Below, piece by piece: positions 35,891 to 48,229 of a stretch of 64,000 bases of DNA. The DNA comes from Trichoplusia ni (lineage: Eukaryota; Arthropoda; Insecta; Lepidoptera; Noctuidae). The stretch covers positions 8,060,001 through 8,124,000 of the forward strand of contig NC_039478.1 of NCBI RefSeq assembly GCF_003590095.1, written 5' to 3'. The notes beneath the pieces are model-generated. The model worked only from the letters and a program-made list of their open reading frames with translations, made no database searches and was not told the DNA's origin. Each line of letters starts with the position of its first letter. The stretch's first letter is position 1. A program made the translations under genes and the position numbers.

Positions 35891-36745
35891 TTGTGCTCTC
35901 CTAGTGTCTACTGCTTTTGTGCTGTATTAACCACAATAATAGAACAAATTCCACTCAATTTTGAGTTACCGTTAAGCTTTGTGCTCCATTTTTACATTAC
36001 TATGAAAATGAAAATATCGTTTATTGCTAGATTTTTTTACATTATTGGTTATTCCCTGGAACCCACAATATAATTCCCTATGTCCCTAACCTAGACTATG
36101 TATCAATTAAATACTTTTCTAAATAAATTATGTTTCGATTTGAAGGTCAGTTTCCATAAAAATACGTTACATTATTTAGCTTATAAGTTTCTTATCAAAC
36201 TTATGCCTTATGCCATGAAAATACTCATGGATATTTTTGAGAGCAATAGTTTTAAGGTGCTAAATATTTGACCTTGGTATCAATACTCGGTAATATGATA
36301 TGGTTGAGGCATGTGATACCGTTTGATATATCTGCCGCTCTTGTTTTACGTAATATACGTCTTCGTTGCGTGAACTTAACGGTGCATAGAGTCAACTTAT
36401 TTTCAACCTACATTGCTCTATTTAACCTTGATATAATTAAAGAGTAGTCCAGTATTTTGTTTTCTTTTTATACTACGTACTATTACTTCGTATTTACTTG
36501 AGTAAATATGAGTAAATAAGTATGAAAGTATTTAATTAGCTCTAGATAAGCACTGCAAGCTTAGTAAGTTTAAATACCAAACTCTCGTTTTTCGAATTTG
36601 AAAAACGTTATACCAGAAATTTTAGATTCTACATTTGTTTTGACACTTAAAAAATTAAAGATCTGGGTGTGTCATTTTGTCTAAAACTTGGTTTAAAAAA
36701 ACAGCGTTATAGATTGCGGAAAAAATCAGTTGTTTATTTATTTAA
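35891..36745. other. AT-rich non-coding stretch
   Basis: Nothing recognised. Confidence 0.5.
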
Positions 36746-37012
36746 CTAGCTGGTGCCCGTGACTTCGTCCCCGTGGGGCCCGCGACTTCGTCCCCGTGGG
36801 TAGAAGAGTTATGATTTATACCCGCCCTGTTTTTTTCACATTTTCCATTGTATCTTCGCTCCTATTAGTCGCAGCGTGATGGTTTATAGCCTAAAGCCTT
36901 CCTCGATGAATGGTCTATTCAACACAAAAATATTTTTTCAATTTGGACCAGTAGTTCCTGAGATTAACGCATTCAAACAAACAAACTCTTCAGCTTTATA
37001 TATTAGTATAGA
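36746..37012 (-). mobile_element. Lep1-type Helitron-like element, copy 2 (duplicated end)
   Basis: Same order of landmarks as copy 1: minus-strand start TATACTAATATATAAAGC, then GAATGCGTTAATCTCAGG, and the GACGAAGTC end. Here the last segment is present twice in tandem (GTGACTTCGTCCCCGTGGGG followed by CGCGACTTCGTCCCCGTGGG, plus-strand reading), a local duplication absent from the other copies. Confidence 0.65.
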
Positions 37013-39344
37013 TATGTGTTTGTATAAAAAGACACCAAGATTTTGATTCTCTATATTAAGATTGTTAACCTCTTTAAGTAAATGAACGAATGGAGTATAA
37101 ACACCATTGTATGCTTTTAACCTTTATTAAACTAAATGACCCATAACACTAATAAAGTTACTAAAACTAAACCGTAACAATGTATTTTCATTGTATTCAT
37201 ACACATCCTTGGCTTTATCGTTCTCGCATTCTCTCCACCGATATCATTGCATTTCACGCTGTTCACTGTGGGTCACGATAAGTTGGTACGTGAGGTCAGT
37301 AATCCCTGGCTTCCTTTACAATCGGAACTAATCATAAAAAAGCAGTTAGGTGTCCAGGGGGTAACGGGTTTTAATTCTTCTCTTTTTTATTGGGCTTTAA
37401 TTTTATTGTTTTATAATTTGTGGCATTGATTGTACCAGTATTTATAATATACAAAGTATGGTTTTCGATTCATGCATGTATGGTTTTTTGATATGGTTAA
37501 TCGAGGGTTTTACTCATATTGTGATTTTGATGTATCAAAAATTATGAAAGTGGCAACCTTTTACCGTCAATATACATAATAATAATATACATTTATCATA
37601 GCTTTTTTGGACGAATGACATTTCTAATTTTAGCCGTGATGGACATCGCTCGAATCAATATGAAAAACGTTTCTTGTAATTTAAACTACCATTTACGCTA
37701 GCTTTAAAAATACGCTTAAAAAGACCAGCAGTCAAAACGTATAACATAACCATTATTTGGAATATTTTATGCACTGTTTTAAGCTTTCCTTTGCAAATCT
37801 AGTCCAACATTTCATTCCCGTCACTTAACATACAGAAAGTGTATTAAAATAAACGTCAAAAGTAATGTCTCAGTTATGAATGTTAAAAGCGAACTGAACG
37901 CCGTAAATTTCAATGTCTGACTGCTTAGTATAATTTACAATACACTTCTGGACACTAATATTGAGCCAACCGGCGGCGATTTTTTTCTTTCATATTGTAA
38001 AATACAAATTCCAATAGTGAGGCGGTACAGTTTATTGAAATCTATATTAAAATTTTGGAACTTAAATGTGTCTGAAGACTTCGACTGAGTGGCGATAAAG
38101 AAAAAAAGATTTACTTTCAAAAAACAATTTGTTGACAACAAAGTTTTTTCCAGTAATGCTGATAATCTGAACGAATCCGTTTTAGCGAATAAGCCCTCAA
38201 AGTTCCATCTTGTCAGTCACTTAAATATGTAAGAGAACGAGCAAGTGCACTAAAATATTTGTTCAAAGTATTGTACTAGTATTTGAAAGGAGGTACGTGC
38301 TTCAATTTCATTGTCCGGTGGTGTATTCACTTATTTAGTCAAAATCTAATAATGTAGGTATCGGCGATCCAGCCCCATTCAAATGTTTGTTAATTTTGTT
38401 ATTGAGGAATTTGTCAGATTAAGATTACTAAAGTAAGGATTAGCAAGTGAAGGACGTAAAAAGCGCAACGAGTATTTGTGTTTCGCTAAAGGATTTTATG
38501 GTGGAAACATACGGGAAGAGATTGTTTTCAGTTCCAAGAAAATATAATTTGAGTGTTTCGCGAGATGTTGTGGTTTAACAGTTGAGTGAAGGGTTTTGTG
38601 GACAAAAGGTTTTAGGTTCAATTTGAATCTAAACAATTGCAAACGGTTCTTTAAAAATGTTTGATATTTTTAAAGCCCCGATATTAATTAAGATAGAATC
38701 GGTATTTAGTATAGTTAGAGAAGGAGGGTTATATTAAGGTTATTTTAAAACAGATACCTGAAAAAGCAATAAAAAATAAACAATCTGATATCGGCAGTCC
38801 GTAACTGATCAAGTGTTGTCACAATAATTATTAATAATAATAAGGTAGTGTTCCAGTCTTAATTTGAAAGTACTTTTAATAAACATAGTTATAAATGAAT
38901 AAAAAAACGCCAGTCTACTTTCACATTCAATTTGTGTAATTAATGAATAATTAATTAATCTAATAAACATAAAATAACGATTACATAAAGCTTATCAGCT
39001 GTCATAAAGGCTATATTTTTTCGCAATTATTACTTACTAAGTGCGTACTTTAGTTTTATGCAATGTTTTATTTGCTGATATTGAAATGTTGAAAAATTTT
39101 GACTTTTAATTGACAAATTAAAGTTAAACAAATATCTTTAATGATTTATGAGAATATTTAGAATTGTATTATATATTTTGGCATCAAAATAGGCAGGTAT
39201 AATTCATTGTAAAAAAACATGGTTGATTACCATAAAGTTTGCTAAATTAACAAAGGTGTCTAATCATACTTAATGCATAATAGTACAACGAATTCGTGAA
39301 GATGATTCATTATTAGACGATGCAATTATAAATAATCTAGATCT
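37013..39344. other. AT-rich non-coding stretch
   Basis: No gene recognised. Only short frames are present. Confidence 0.5.
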
Positions 39345-39400
39345 GCATGATTATGGACTCTAGTTGGGTCCGAAACTACTCAGGCAACCCTGAAAAATAC
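39345..39400. repeat. Dispersed repeat fragment, relative of 10825-10880
   Basis: GCATGATTATGGACTCTAGT followed by TGGGTCCGAAACTACTC is clearly alignable to the fragment at 10825, with about one change in six bases. The class is unknown. Confidence 0.5.
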
Positions 39401-40365
39401 CCGTCTGAAAACCGTTGCCTCTTGTAAAAATTAATATTAAACTAAATACTTATAATTATTTTAAACGAATCCTCAGGCGTATGTTTCCACGGGACCACAG
39501 CGAGTCCCAGCTTTATCAATAAAACTGAATATCTAACGTTTCGCGTGGGCGTGGGCGTAAACAAGACTGATGTTCAGTAAGAGGGCTTTAGCAGAATTTG
39601 TGTCCGCAATACCTATTGATAGCCCGAGACCCGGTGTAGGATATGTCCTACATTGACGCGGATAGCCTGGCGTTCGGGTATTGTGCCCTTTTAAGAATTT
39701 GCGAAATTATGCTTAACTACTTTATAATTTTGCCTATTTTGGTTTTGCTTATGTAGATTAGATTAGAACACTCTTTATTATACACTATAGAATAACAGCT
39801 GTGATTCTTAGATCATACAGTGTGAGGATACAATGGCGGTCTTATCACTAATAGCGATATCTTCCAGACAACCTTTGGATGGGCAGGAAAGTTATATGTG
39901 TATAAGATTTTGACTATACAAAGTAGAGTTTGGAATTCAGTAAACAGAGGTTAAAAATTTAATTCTGAAATTAAATCTCCGCTGTCTGCTCGTCTTCTCG
40001 TTCTTCTATAGAGTGTATTTTATGGCTATTTTTTAACCACGTTCAAAAGTATATTTTTTCTATTTTTCCCTTCGTGTAGAAACGATTACATTGTTCGCAG
40101 TACAACCATAACCATATCATTAAATGTATGGAAAATTTGAATAATGTCGCTGCGGTTAATTGTTGGAAAAATATACAGATACCTGTCGATTTAATTGGTA
40201 AGTTCCAAGCATAATCCATGATTTATTTTTTCATGTTAGAAATCTTCGTTACTTATTGAAATTTGTCGGTCATTAGTTTTATGAATAAGTTTCGAACTTA
40301 TTACTTAATAGCTGTACCTGCCTGGATATTGGTTTAAGCTGCTAGAACATTTCCCTCCTTTGACT
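39401..40365. other. Mostly AT-rich non-coding stretch
   Basis: No gene. A GC-richer patch at 39600-39680 includes a short palindrome, TGTAGGA TATG TCCTACA (39635-39652). Confidence 0.45.
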
Positions 40366-40370
40366 CAGTC

Positions 40371-40510
40371 GGATAAAAGAAGCCTATGTGTTAATCCAAG
40401 GTCAGCCACCTCGCTAACAAGTTTAATTGAATCCATCCGTCCATCCGTTTTAGTGCTGAGAGGTAGCAATCATACACACATTCACCTTTGCATATACAAT
40501 ATTAGTATGA
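40371..40510 (+). repeat. LINE-tail-like dispersed repeat
   Basis: AAAAGAAGCCTATGTGTTAATCC is followed by a segment ending ATCCATCCGT, a TTTTAGTG phrase, ATCATACACACATTCACC and a CAATATTAGTATGA end. I recognise this order from a common lepidopteran repeat, probably the 3' end of an RTE-like LINE or a SINE sharing that tail. Confidence 0.5.
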
Positions 40511-43500
40511 TTATTTACCTGCTTCCCAGTTTTTTCCACAGCATAGTAGATAACAGAAAATATAAAATTATGGACCTCACGGATAGCCGACTAGTTGCGG
40601 TAACATGCCAAACTCATTGTAAGACAGGCGTATGAGTCATCCACGAATACTTGTCCCGAGTCTGAGTGTCATTGTGCATATGACTTGACAGTTTGTGAAA
40701 CTATTGTGTTAAATTCCTTAGCGCGTAAGTCCTTTTTATAAACAAAATAGGTTTTTTTCCATAAAAAAAAACAAATAATAGTAAAGAGGGCTGTCCTTTA
40801 GCTAATTGATATTAAGACAAATAGATTCACCAATCACAATACTACATCTACCATATCACGTCATACCATCAGCTATCAGTCACCTTCCGCGTCTGCCAAT
40901 AGCATTCATATTCATTAATACTAGTCTGCAATTACGCGGGAAGATGTGGAGCAGTGGACGAGGAAACCGCATGCAGATACCGCACCCACACTACATCGAA
41001 CATGTGGGTTATGAGGCACAGTTACTTATGTACTAAGTCTGGTTTTGGTATTCAAATATACGATTAGTTGATTTAAATAATGTGTTTAATCTATTTATAC
41101 ATTTTAGTCTAAATTTTGGGCGATATGATCTTGAGAAAGTTAAGTTATTAATAGATACGATGGATGTTTTGGAAATATTATTATTTTAGCAACAAACACA
41201 TACGACCGACTTTGAAAAAAAAATCTTCGGAGCCAAACTTAAAGATTCTTAATGGAAAAATAAATGACAGTATTTCACATTAAATGAAATAATAATCAAT
41301 AACAAATCCGTTTATCCAGTCCGAAGTTCTAATGTAGTAAACTAAAAAAAAAAACAAAATACAAATGAATTGATAATGTCCTCTTTTTGAAGTGGGATAA
41401 AATTTACACGTTCATGAAAACAAATATAATTTTCTTCTAATTTTTATGTTTAGCAAACTTTGATATTATTTTAATTCCATATTATTATTTCGCGAGTAAT
41501 ATCAAAACGTCCTCGTGATATCATTTTCCTACTGGCTACTCCCTGATGTAATAATTTCTTGTTATTTATTATTGTAATTGTATCTCACAAATTAAAATGT
41601 TTACGTACTATGTCTTCCTTAGAACCCAGCATTTATAGGTTATTTCCAAGTCAAAACAGTTTTATCTTTTTGCATATAGAATTATTCAAATGTGTGTCTT
41701 CGATGCAGCCTTATATGTAATTAGTAATGGCCTATAACTACGTAGATAACACTATAATTTCTTATTATTATTGTATTTTATTGTCGCGGTAGTTGGATTT
41801 GAATATTAAATTCCAAGCACATGAATCGGAGCTCAAGTGCGTGAGGTAATCAAAAGATTTTCTTCAAGTAGAGAGTTTTCCAAGCAGTTTTAAAAGTAAC
41901 AGTGATGTCTTAGCTGCACGGTACAAAAATATCAAGAAGTTCATTAAGTTAGATGATTGTGTTAGATGTTATGTAGAGAAATACACAGTAAAGTAAAGAA
42001 ACCATAGCACCAACATCTACTCTGCCTGCAGTCCTTAGACCGTCTCTTTTTCCTTAAATAATTATTAGTTTAGATAAGTCTGGGGATAGGTAACCATACG
42101 ACCGGTTAAACTCTCAAAAAATTCCAATTATAGCGGCAGAGCCTATATTTTCAGGTGATTTTTTATTGTAGTTTTAATTCGTAAAAGTTCATTTTTATCA
42201 CTTTGTTATTTTCTTTCTAATAAGCGATAGTCAAAATTTACATTCCGAGAAAATGGGTGGCAAATGGACTTCACAAAATATTTGAATAACTAAGAATTGA
42301 TTACAGGTTTACGTACCAACAGGTTTACGTACCGTAAATAAAGTTAAAATGTAAATCAATTCAGTTTGTAATCAATAACAATAAAAAGTAAAGCAAGTTA
42401 ATCAGGTATTAAGACTTGGGAACTAATGAAAACAATATGTTCTTGATGTCAACAGACGGAAATTCCTTCCCATGCGCCTGCGCCGGTTTTGTCTCACTGA
42501 TAGTACTAATGTGTTATAAAACACGACAAGTTCCATTGTGATAATGCTTGTAAATAAGTACGCTAACGGCTGCATTTTGAACGAAAGTTTATTGAGATTT
42601 TCCTGTGAGAGTAAAAATATAATGCTCTTCAAAAGGATTTATTGCTCTGAAACCGAAAATTTCTAAAGGTTTTTGATAAATAAGCTAAGACTTTAATCAA
42701 TCAAAACTTTACAATGTTCTAATTTTAAATTTCTACTCACCACTACTCAACATATTTATTTGAATACTTGCAATACAATTTTCCTCTAATTTTAGAGTCT
42801 TCTAAAAACAATGTTTTTCATTTGTTTTTAAAGCTCAATCAAAATAAAATACTTTAATATTACGATTGATCCTTTTTCACATTTTATAGGCGTACCAACC
42901 AACCCTTGACATGAAGTTCTTCTGACCTTTACCGCCCACTCAGGCTATTCATGCGATAGATTCTAACGATTGTAATATACGACTACCTACTGCAAACATA
43001 TTATCACCATATTTGCCTTCAATTAGTCGTAAAGTGCTCGTATTTATTGTAATATTAAAATAATATATTGTAAATTGATAGGAGTACTTAGAGTGATTCT
43101 TTGTAGAGAAGTGATAAATATCTATTATAACGGCTATGAAATTTAAAGGATGTGTGGATGTGGTAATTGACATTCAAGTCATCTAATTGAAATCCATCAG
43201 AGTGAGGCGAAATCATTTTTTCACACTGGAAGTGGGATACATCATTTTACATTTTTTTTCTGTGATGTCATGAGAAGAAACTCTACCCATTCTCTATAAA
43301 CAATTGGAGTGTTTACCTTATTTCTGATATCGATAGTTAGTTCACGATTAAACTAAAACATGGCTTTTCATCAAGCTTGTTCCTATAGCAAATTGGTCAC
43401 CAAACAAAAAATACGTTCAATATTAAAATTTAATAAAAGGCTCTTTACCATAAGCTATAATTTAATAATCTGTTGGTAATCTTCAGTAAACGTGACGATA

Positions 43501-43850
43501 CATTAAATAATTTTCGCTAACAGCAAAGCAAGCGATATTTTAAAGTCCTTTTCAATAAGGTGTTAACGTGTTTCTGATGTGGAGGAGTGTCCTCTGACCT
43601 ATAGGCTGTATACATTACATTCTGCCCTCAAGCTCAATAACCACAAATAAAAAAGTCAAATTTAATAAAATTCACATTAACAAAATAATGTGAAGGTTGT
43701 ATTAAGTCATAATTAAGTACCTAGTTAGTTCCGTGATTCTAAATATATCAAACATCAATGTTAATAACAAATTAATAATTGACAACATCCATTTCACACT
43801 TCGATGGGTTTTATAAACATTTTGTAACATATACTGATGCTCGGCTTTTA
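40511..43850. other. AT-rich non-coding stretch
   Basis: No gene recognised. One copy of the exact 14-mer TGCGCCTGCGCCGG is at 42473-42486, described separately. Confidence 0.45.
42473..42486 (+). promoter_or_regulatory. TGCGCCTGCGCCGG motif, site 1
   Basis: An exact 14-mer shared with 48196-48209 (plus) and 57975-57988 (minus). It resembles one half of the NRF-1/EWG palindrome with a C in place of the central A. It is isolated in AT-rich DNA here. Confidence 0.4.
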
Positions 43851-43854
43851 ATGG

Positions 43855-43990
43855 TTATAGCGTGATGATATAAATTCCATAGCCTTCCTCAATAAATGGG
43901 GTGTATGTCACTGAAAAAAAAATTCAAATTGGATATGCTCTTGTTAATGTTAGCGAGCTCAAACAAACTCTTTAGCTGTATAAAATTAGA
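43855..43990 (-). mobile_element. Lep1-type element, decayed copy
   Basis: TAGCGTGATGATATAAATTC, ATAGCCTTCCTCAATAAATG, TTCAAATTGGATATG and AGCGAGCTCAAACAAACTC keep the order of the Lep1-like landmarks on the minus strand. The GACGAAGTC end is gone and many bases have changed, so this is an old insertion. Confidence 0.5.
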
Positions 43991-44089
43991 TGTTGTGAAA
44001 ATCGAAACATTTTTAAATACTTCAATATATTACACTCCGGGCCACAAATAAGTGCACGCTCATATTTCCAAAGTATTCAACGTAAAACC

Positions 44090-44225
44090 CGATACGCATG
44101 AGACGCGTATTCCGTAAGCGGTATCCCAAGGCCCCGTGCAGTATCGTCGCTGACAGGCGATCCGAGGGTGTCGGGTGTCGCCGACGATGCGATCGACTTA
44201 CCCATCGACCGATCACGAGCTGAGA
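44090..44225. promoter_or_regulatory. CpG-rich patch
   Basis: About 130 bp of CpG-rich sequence (for example CGTCGCTGACAGGCGATCC and GGTGTCGCCGACGATGCG) in an AT-rich setting, followed within 40 bp by a homeodomain-type TAATTAATTG. No coding frame is convincing. Possibly an enhancer. Confidence 0.25.
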
Positions 44226-44557
44226 ATGTCAACGCACTTGTATTGCACTAATTAATTGCGTAGATGCTATTGGGTCGCAATGTACAACACACACTACTTA
44301 GTAGGAAGGTAGAAGTCAATTGTCTCTCGTTATCTCAGATAATTAGCCAAGAAATCGCAGCATGAGCAACAGTGAAAGCAAAAAAGTTATATTCCCTTAA
44401 AAGTACATCGAAAATTCATTAGTTGATCAACCGACAATTGTAACAGACATTGCGGCAATGGTCTTCGCATGTCACAGCGCACTCAACAAAACCTTACACA
44501 TAAGTTTTTATAAGTTCGTGGAGAAATCCGCATTGTGCTGGCTTTACAACGTTTAAT

Positions 44558-44660
44558 GTGATGCCGATACGTAGTAAGATTGCACAGTATTGCACCGCGC
44601 GGAGTGGGCGTCGACACGCAACTCTCGTTGGCCGCGCCATGCAAATGTTTGGTGTACACA
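44558..44660. promoter_or_regulatory. CpG-rich patch with POU octamer
   Basis: ACCGCGCGGAGTGGGCGTCG and GGCCGCGCC are followed directly by the octamer ATGCAAAT (44639-44646). It is the second place in the window, after 16724, where an octamer abuts a CpG-rich patch. Confidence 0.25.
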
Positions 44661-45189
44661 ACAACTTGGCCGATAATGTATTAGGAATCCTGTTTGATTT
44701 GTGTGGGCATTGTCGTGTCTTTGTCCTGTTACCTTGCGAGACTGTTAACCCTTAATATTATTTATGCCCATATTTATTTTGGTAGTTCCGTTATCTATGA
44801 AGAATATTTTTCGTCGCAAGAAGAAAATACGGAAATCAAAGCGGAGGACGAGTGGAAGGCTGTTACCCTGCAGTGGGACAGTAACAACTAAACTAAAAAA
44901 GACGAAAATGCGAGTTGTTGTACTTGAATAAAATCCCAACTTCAAGTGCAAATAAAGATTAACTTAACATGTTTGGAAAAGAGGTACCAGTAAGTATAAG
45001 TAGTATGTAAAGTATAAAAATAATCTCAAATTTTTTAGTTCCACTATACCTTATTTTTTACTGACAAAGCAGACTTTCCGTATTTTGCACTAAAATCCAA
45101 ATCAATCCTGATTCGTAGCATTGAAAGTCACTGTTAATTCCTTCATTTACTTCCAAGTCTTGGTATTAAAGCCAACATTTCGAAACAAA

Positions 45190-45350
45190 GGAATCACGGC
45201 AGTTATCAGGCTGACGCAACGGGTCTAGGGGCGATGATAATTAAGTTGGGCGCAAGTGTCCGCGCGCCTCGTTGCGCCGTATCGCCGCGCTCGGGGCTCG
45301 TTGCAGCGCTAATGCGCACGCGCATCGCTCCGGCCGCATCACTGACATGT
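45190..45350. promoter_or_regulatory. CpG island with NRF-1/EWG-type site
   Basis: About 150 bp of dense CpG (GTCCGCGCGCCTCGTTGCG, TATCGCCGCGCTCGGG) with a perfect NRF-1/EWG consensus, TGCGCACGCGCA, at 45313-45324. Nothing supports coding. It is a promoter or enhancer candidate lacking a TATA box. Confidence 0.35.
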
Positions 45351-45470
45351 TCTACAATGGTTTCAAATACTTTTGTTATTTGGAACATTTGTTTAGTATC
45401 TTTTGAGATGTCGTGTAAATATAATCAGCTAGAAGTATAGTGGACAAAAACTTTACGTTTCATTATTGGC

Positions 45471-45823
45471 CTAGCCTTTTCCCAACTATGTTGGAGTCGG
45501 CCACCAGTCTAACCGGTTTCAGCTGAGTACCAGTGTTTTACAAGGAGCGACTGCCTATCTGACCTCCTCAACCCAGTTACCTGGGCAACACGATACTCCT
45601 TGGTTAGACTGGTTGTCAGACTTTTCAAGCTTCTGACTACCTGTAACGACTATCAAAGATGTAGGAATAACAGCCGGGACCCACAATTTAACGTGCCTTC
45701 CGAAACACGGAGGAACTCGGTATGACACAGATGGTCACCCATCTACGGACCAACCGCGTCAAGCATAGCTTAACCTGTGAGCATTTCACTTATGCGGTTA
45801 TAGCTTACCCACGAGCTCCTCCG
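45471..45823. repeat. 350-bp dispersed lepidopteran repeat
   Basis: CCTTTTCCCAACTATGTTGG, TCAGCTGAGTACCAGTG, CAAGGAGCGACTGCCTATC, CCTCCGTG-type GAAACACGGAGG and CATCTACGGACCAACCGCG occur in the order I know from a very abundant lepidopteran repeat. It includes an internal imperfect inversion, GTCTAACC and GGTTAGAC. It is probably a retrotransposon derivative, but I cannot name the superfamily. No protein is encoded. Confidence 0.6.
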
Positions 45824-46738
45824 AATTCCGACACAAAAACTTCGAATCAAACCGAATTTCATAATTTAAAGAGTCTTTTATGTTATTGATCTTTGTATGT
45901 GGAATTACTTCCATCACAAAAAAACTGCTGACTTACTGATATTGTGCAAATTTTAATACCAAATTTTAATAATCATCTGTAGCTTTTGATTATGACCTTG
46001 TAACTTTGACCAATAAAACGCTCATTGTAGAAAAAAACAATTTTCTGTTGAAAAATAAAATAAAACAGAGGTTAGTACCACTATAGAGGAATCAAATGCT
46101 GCTACGCCCGCGGATATGTTTGACATTAGCTTGGTATAAACATTGATGATTCGCCATTTTCATGTTACACTACAAACGACCCATCTCGAGCTTTCTACTC
46201 GACTTCATGTAACACCGTTACGAGAACTATTATTTTAACTATAAATATACAAGAAAACCATATTCTTGTTTGACTCCTAAATTCCTTAGGGCTATATGAT
46301 CAACTTAAGAGAACATTATGTATTTTGTTGCTAGAAAAACTTCGTCCGCGTTGCATTTTGTATTTCGCGTAAAGTAAAACTTATATAATTACACACCAGA
46401 AGCGATGAAAATATCTTATTTTTATTTAGGTATTAATTAATTACTACCGAATGTGCATTCGGGCAGTTAATTTTCATTACTTTCTAAAAGTTTTCCGTTC
46501 CACATTACATCATGTGTTCAAGGTTTTGGCAGCGCTCGTCAGAAAAATATGTAATAATAGCAAAAGGTAGATTTTTTCGTACTCATGTACGTGATATTTT
46601 TCTTACATTTTTCAATGCGTCCATGCGGTATTGTGATATAGGTATATGCTAACCGATTTTCTTTTGACAAATTCGTTTAGTAGCACTTACGTGAAAGAGT
46701 AACCAATTATATCCATCCATACTTATAAACTTTCAAAT
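45824..46738. other. AT-rich non-coding stretch
   Basis: Nothing recognised. Confidence 0.5.
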
Positions 46739-46965
46739 CTATACTAATATATAAAGCTGAAGAGTTTGTTTATTTGTTTGTTTGAACGCGCTAATCTCAA
46801 GAACGACTGGTTCAAATTGAAAAATTATTTTTGTGTTGAATAGACCATTTATCAAGGGAGGCTATAGGCTATATAACATCACGCTGCGACTAATAGGAGC
46901 GAAGATACAATGGAAAATGTGGAAATAACCTAACCACGTGGACGAAGTCGCGGGCAACAGCTAGT
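46739..46965 (+). mobile_element. Lep1-type Helitron-like element, copy 3
   Basis: Plus-strand copy: CTATACTAATATATAAAGCT, GAACGCGCTAATCTCAAG, AGGCTATAGGCTATATAAC, ATCACGCTGCGACTAATAGG, then GACGAAGTCGCGGGCAACAG and CTAG. Both ends are intact, making it the best-preserved copy. Helitrons leave no target duplication and typically end in CTAG-like 3' termini, which fits. Confidence 0.7.
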
Positions 46966-48050
46966 TAATAATATAAGTAGGATTATATGCAGTGGTTAGT
47001 CGCTCTGCTGACCTTATTCCCGTTAGTTAATGGTTTTAATTTCATTTTAACTTGTATAACGTACCGACCAATAAACGTAACTAGATCGGAACTTCTAGTT
47101 AGTCTTAACGTGAAGACATATACCATCAAATCTGTTAAAAAAAATCTAAATGTACTAGACTAACGTTATAAACGCAGATCTCTTGCAATTCTCCCATCCT
47201 GTGTAAAAAGTGATCAGTCCCTCGTTACTGGCGTTCATTTCCCTAGTCCGCTTTATAGAGTAAAATATATCAAGCGCTGCAGGAAGCCTTAGTTACGAAG
47301 ACCTACTGACAACGCGCCGACTGTTAACGGGAGTGCCTTGACGATCGACAGGTGCAGTACTTATGTATACACAAATGTTACGTAAATAGTACGAAAAGTG
47401 TACCTTCCTGTGCATCATTTGAATTCGTTTTGAAGAGAAGAAGAATTCGCTTAAATAGCTTGTCTTTTTTATAGAGAACTAGTAAATTGCATCGAAAATG
47501 ATGAAACGGGAACATGAATTCGGATAAAACTAACCTATGAATTAATTCTGGTCATTGACTATCTGCGCACCAAGTTTCGCTTAATTCCATTCAGTGGTTG
47601 TTGCCTGTAAGAGAAACAAACTTAGTACATAGAAATTTCGGCCTCTATATTACGAGTGAGATAGAATTTGGAGGAATTCAGCATATTTTTAAATGGAGTG
47701 GGTGTGGTGACTGGAAACTAATAAAAACTCATACTTTTATTTAAAAAAGCTTGTATTTTTATGTTTCTTATTTGACGTGATTAAATTCCCGCTTAATGCG
47801 GCGTACCGCAGTTTTGCACGCTTGTTATAAAGGTTCATTTGCAACTTTTTTTCAAGACATATGAGTGTGATACAATACCACACATTATTACACTTCATAA
47901 CTGGCCCGAATCGAATTGAAGGTAGTGCATAATTCTTGTAACTGTTTTTGACTGCCCAACATTAAGCATTATTCACCATTAAGACTTATTAGTGACAAAT
48001 AGCCTATTATTAAGGAAAAGAGAGTTGTGCAAATTAAGTCATTATCACTA
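46966..48050. other. Non-coding stretch with one GC-richer patch
   Basis: No gene. 47200-47360 is somewhat richer in GC and contains an E-box (CAGGTG) but no frame of interest. Confidence 0.45.
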
Positions 48051-48055
48051 AATAT

Positions 48056-48225
48056 CGCGAGCACTTCTGCGCTCGCGCATACGATCGACCGGCGTATTTA
48101 ATAGCGGGAAGCGGGCACAAATTAAAATGGGTTCGAGTCAATCCAACGCACGTCTCCGCTTGTTTACTTGTCCAGTGAAAGTGAGAGATATTATCTGCGC
48201 CTGCGCCGGTAGAACGCTGACAGTG
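48056..48225. promoter_or_regulatory. CpG-rich patch with hairpin, E2F-type and 14-mer motifs
   Basis: A 7-bp hairpin, CGCGAGC (48056-48062) and GCTCGCG (48071-48077), is followed by an E2F-type GCGGGAA (48104-48110) and the 14-mer TGCGCCTGCGCCGG (48196-48209). The density of CpG and motifs suggests a regulatory element, promoter or enhancer. Confidence 0.35.
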
Positions 48226-48229
48226 GATT

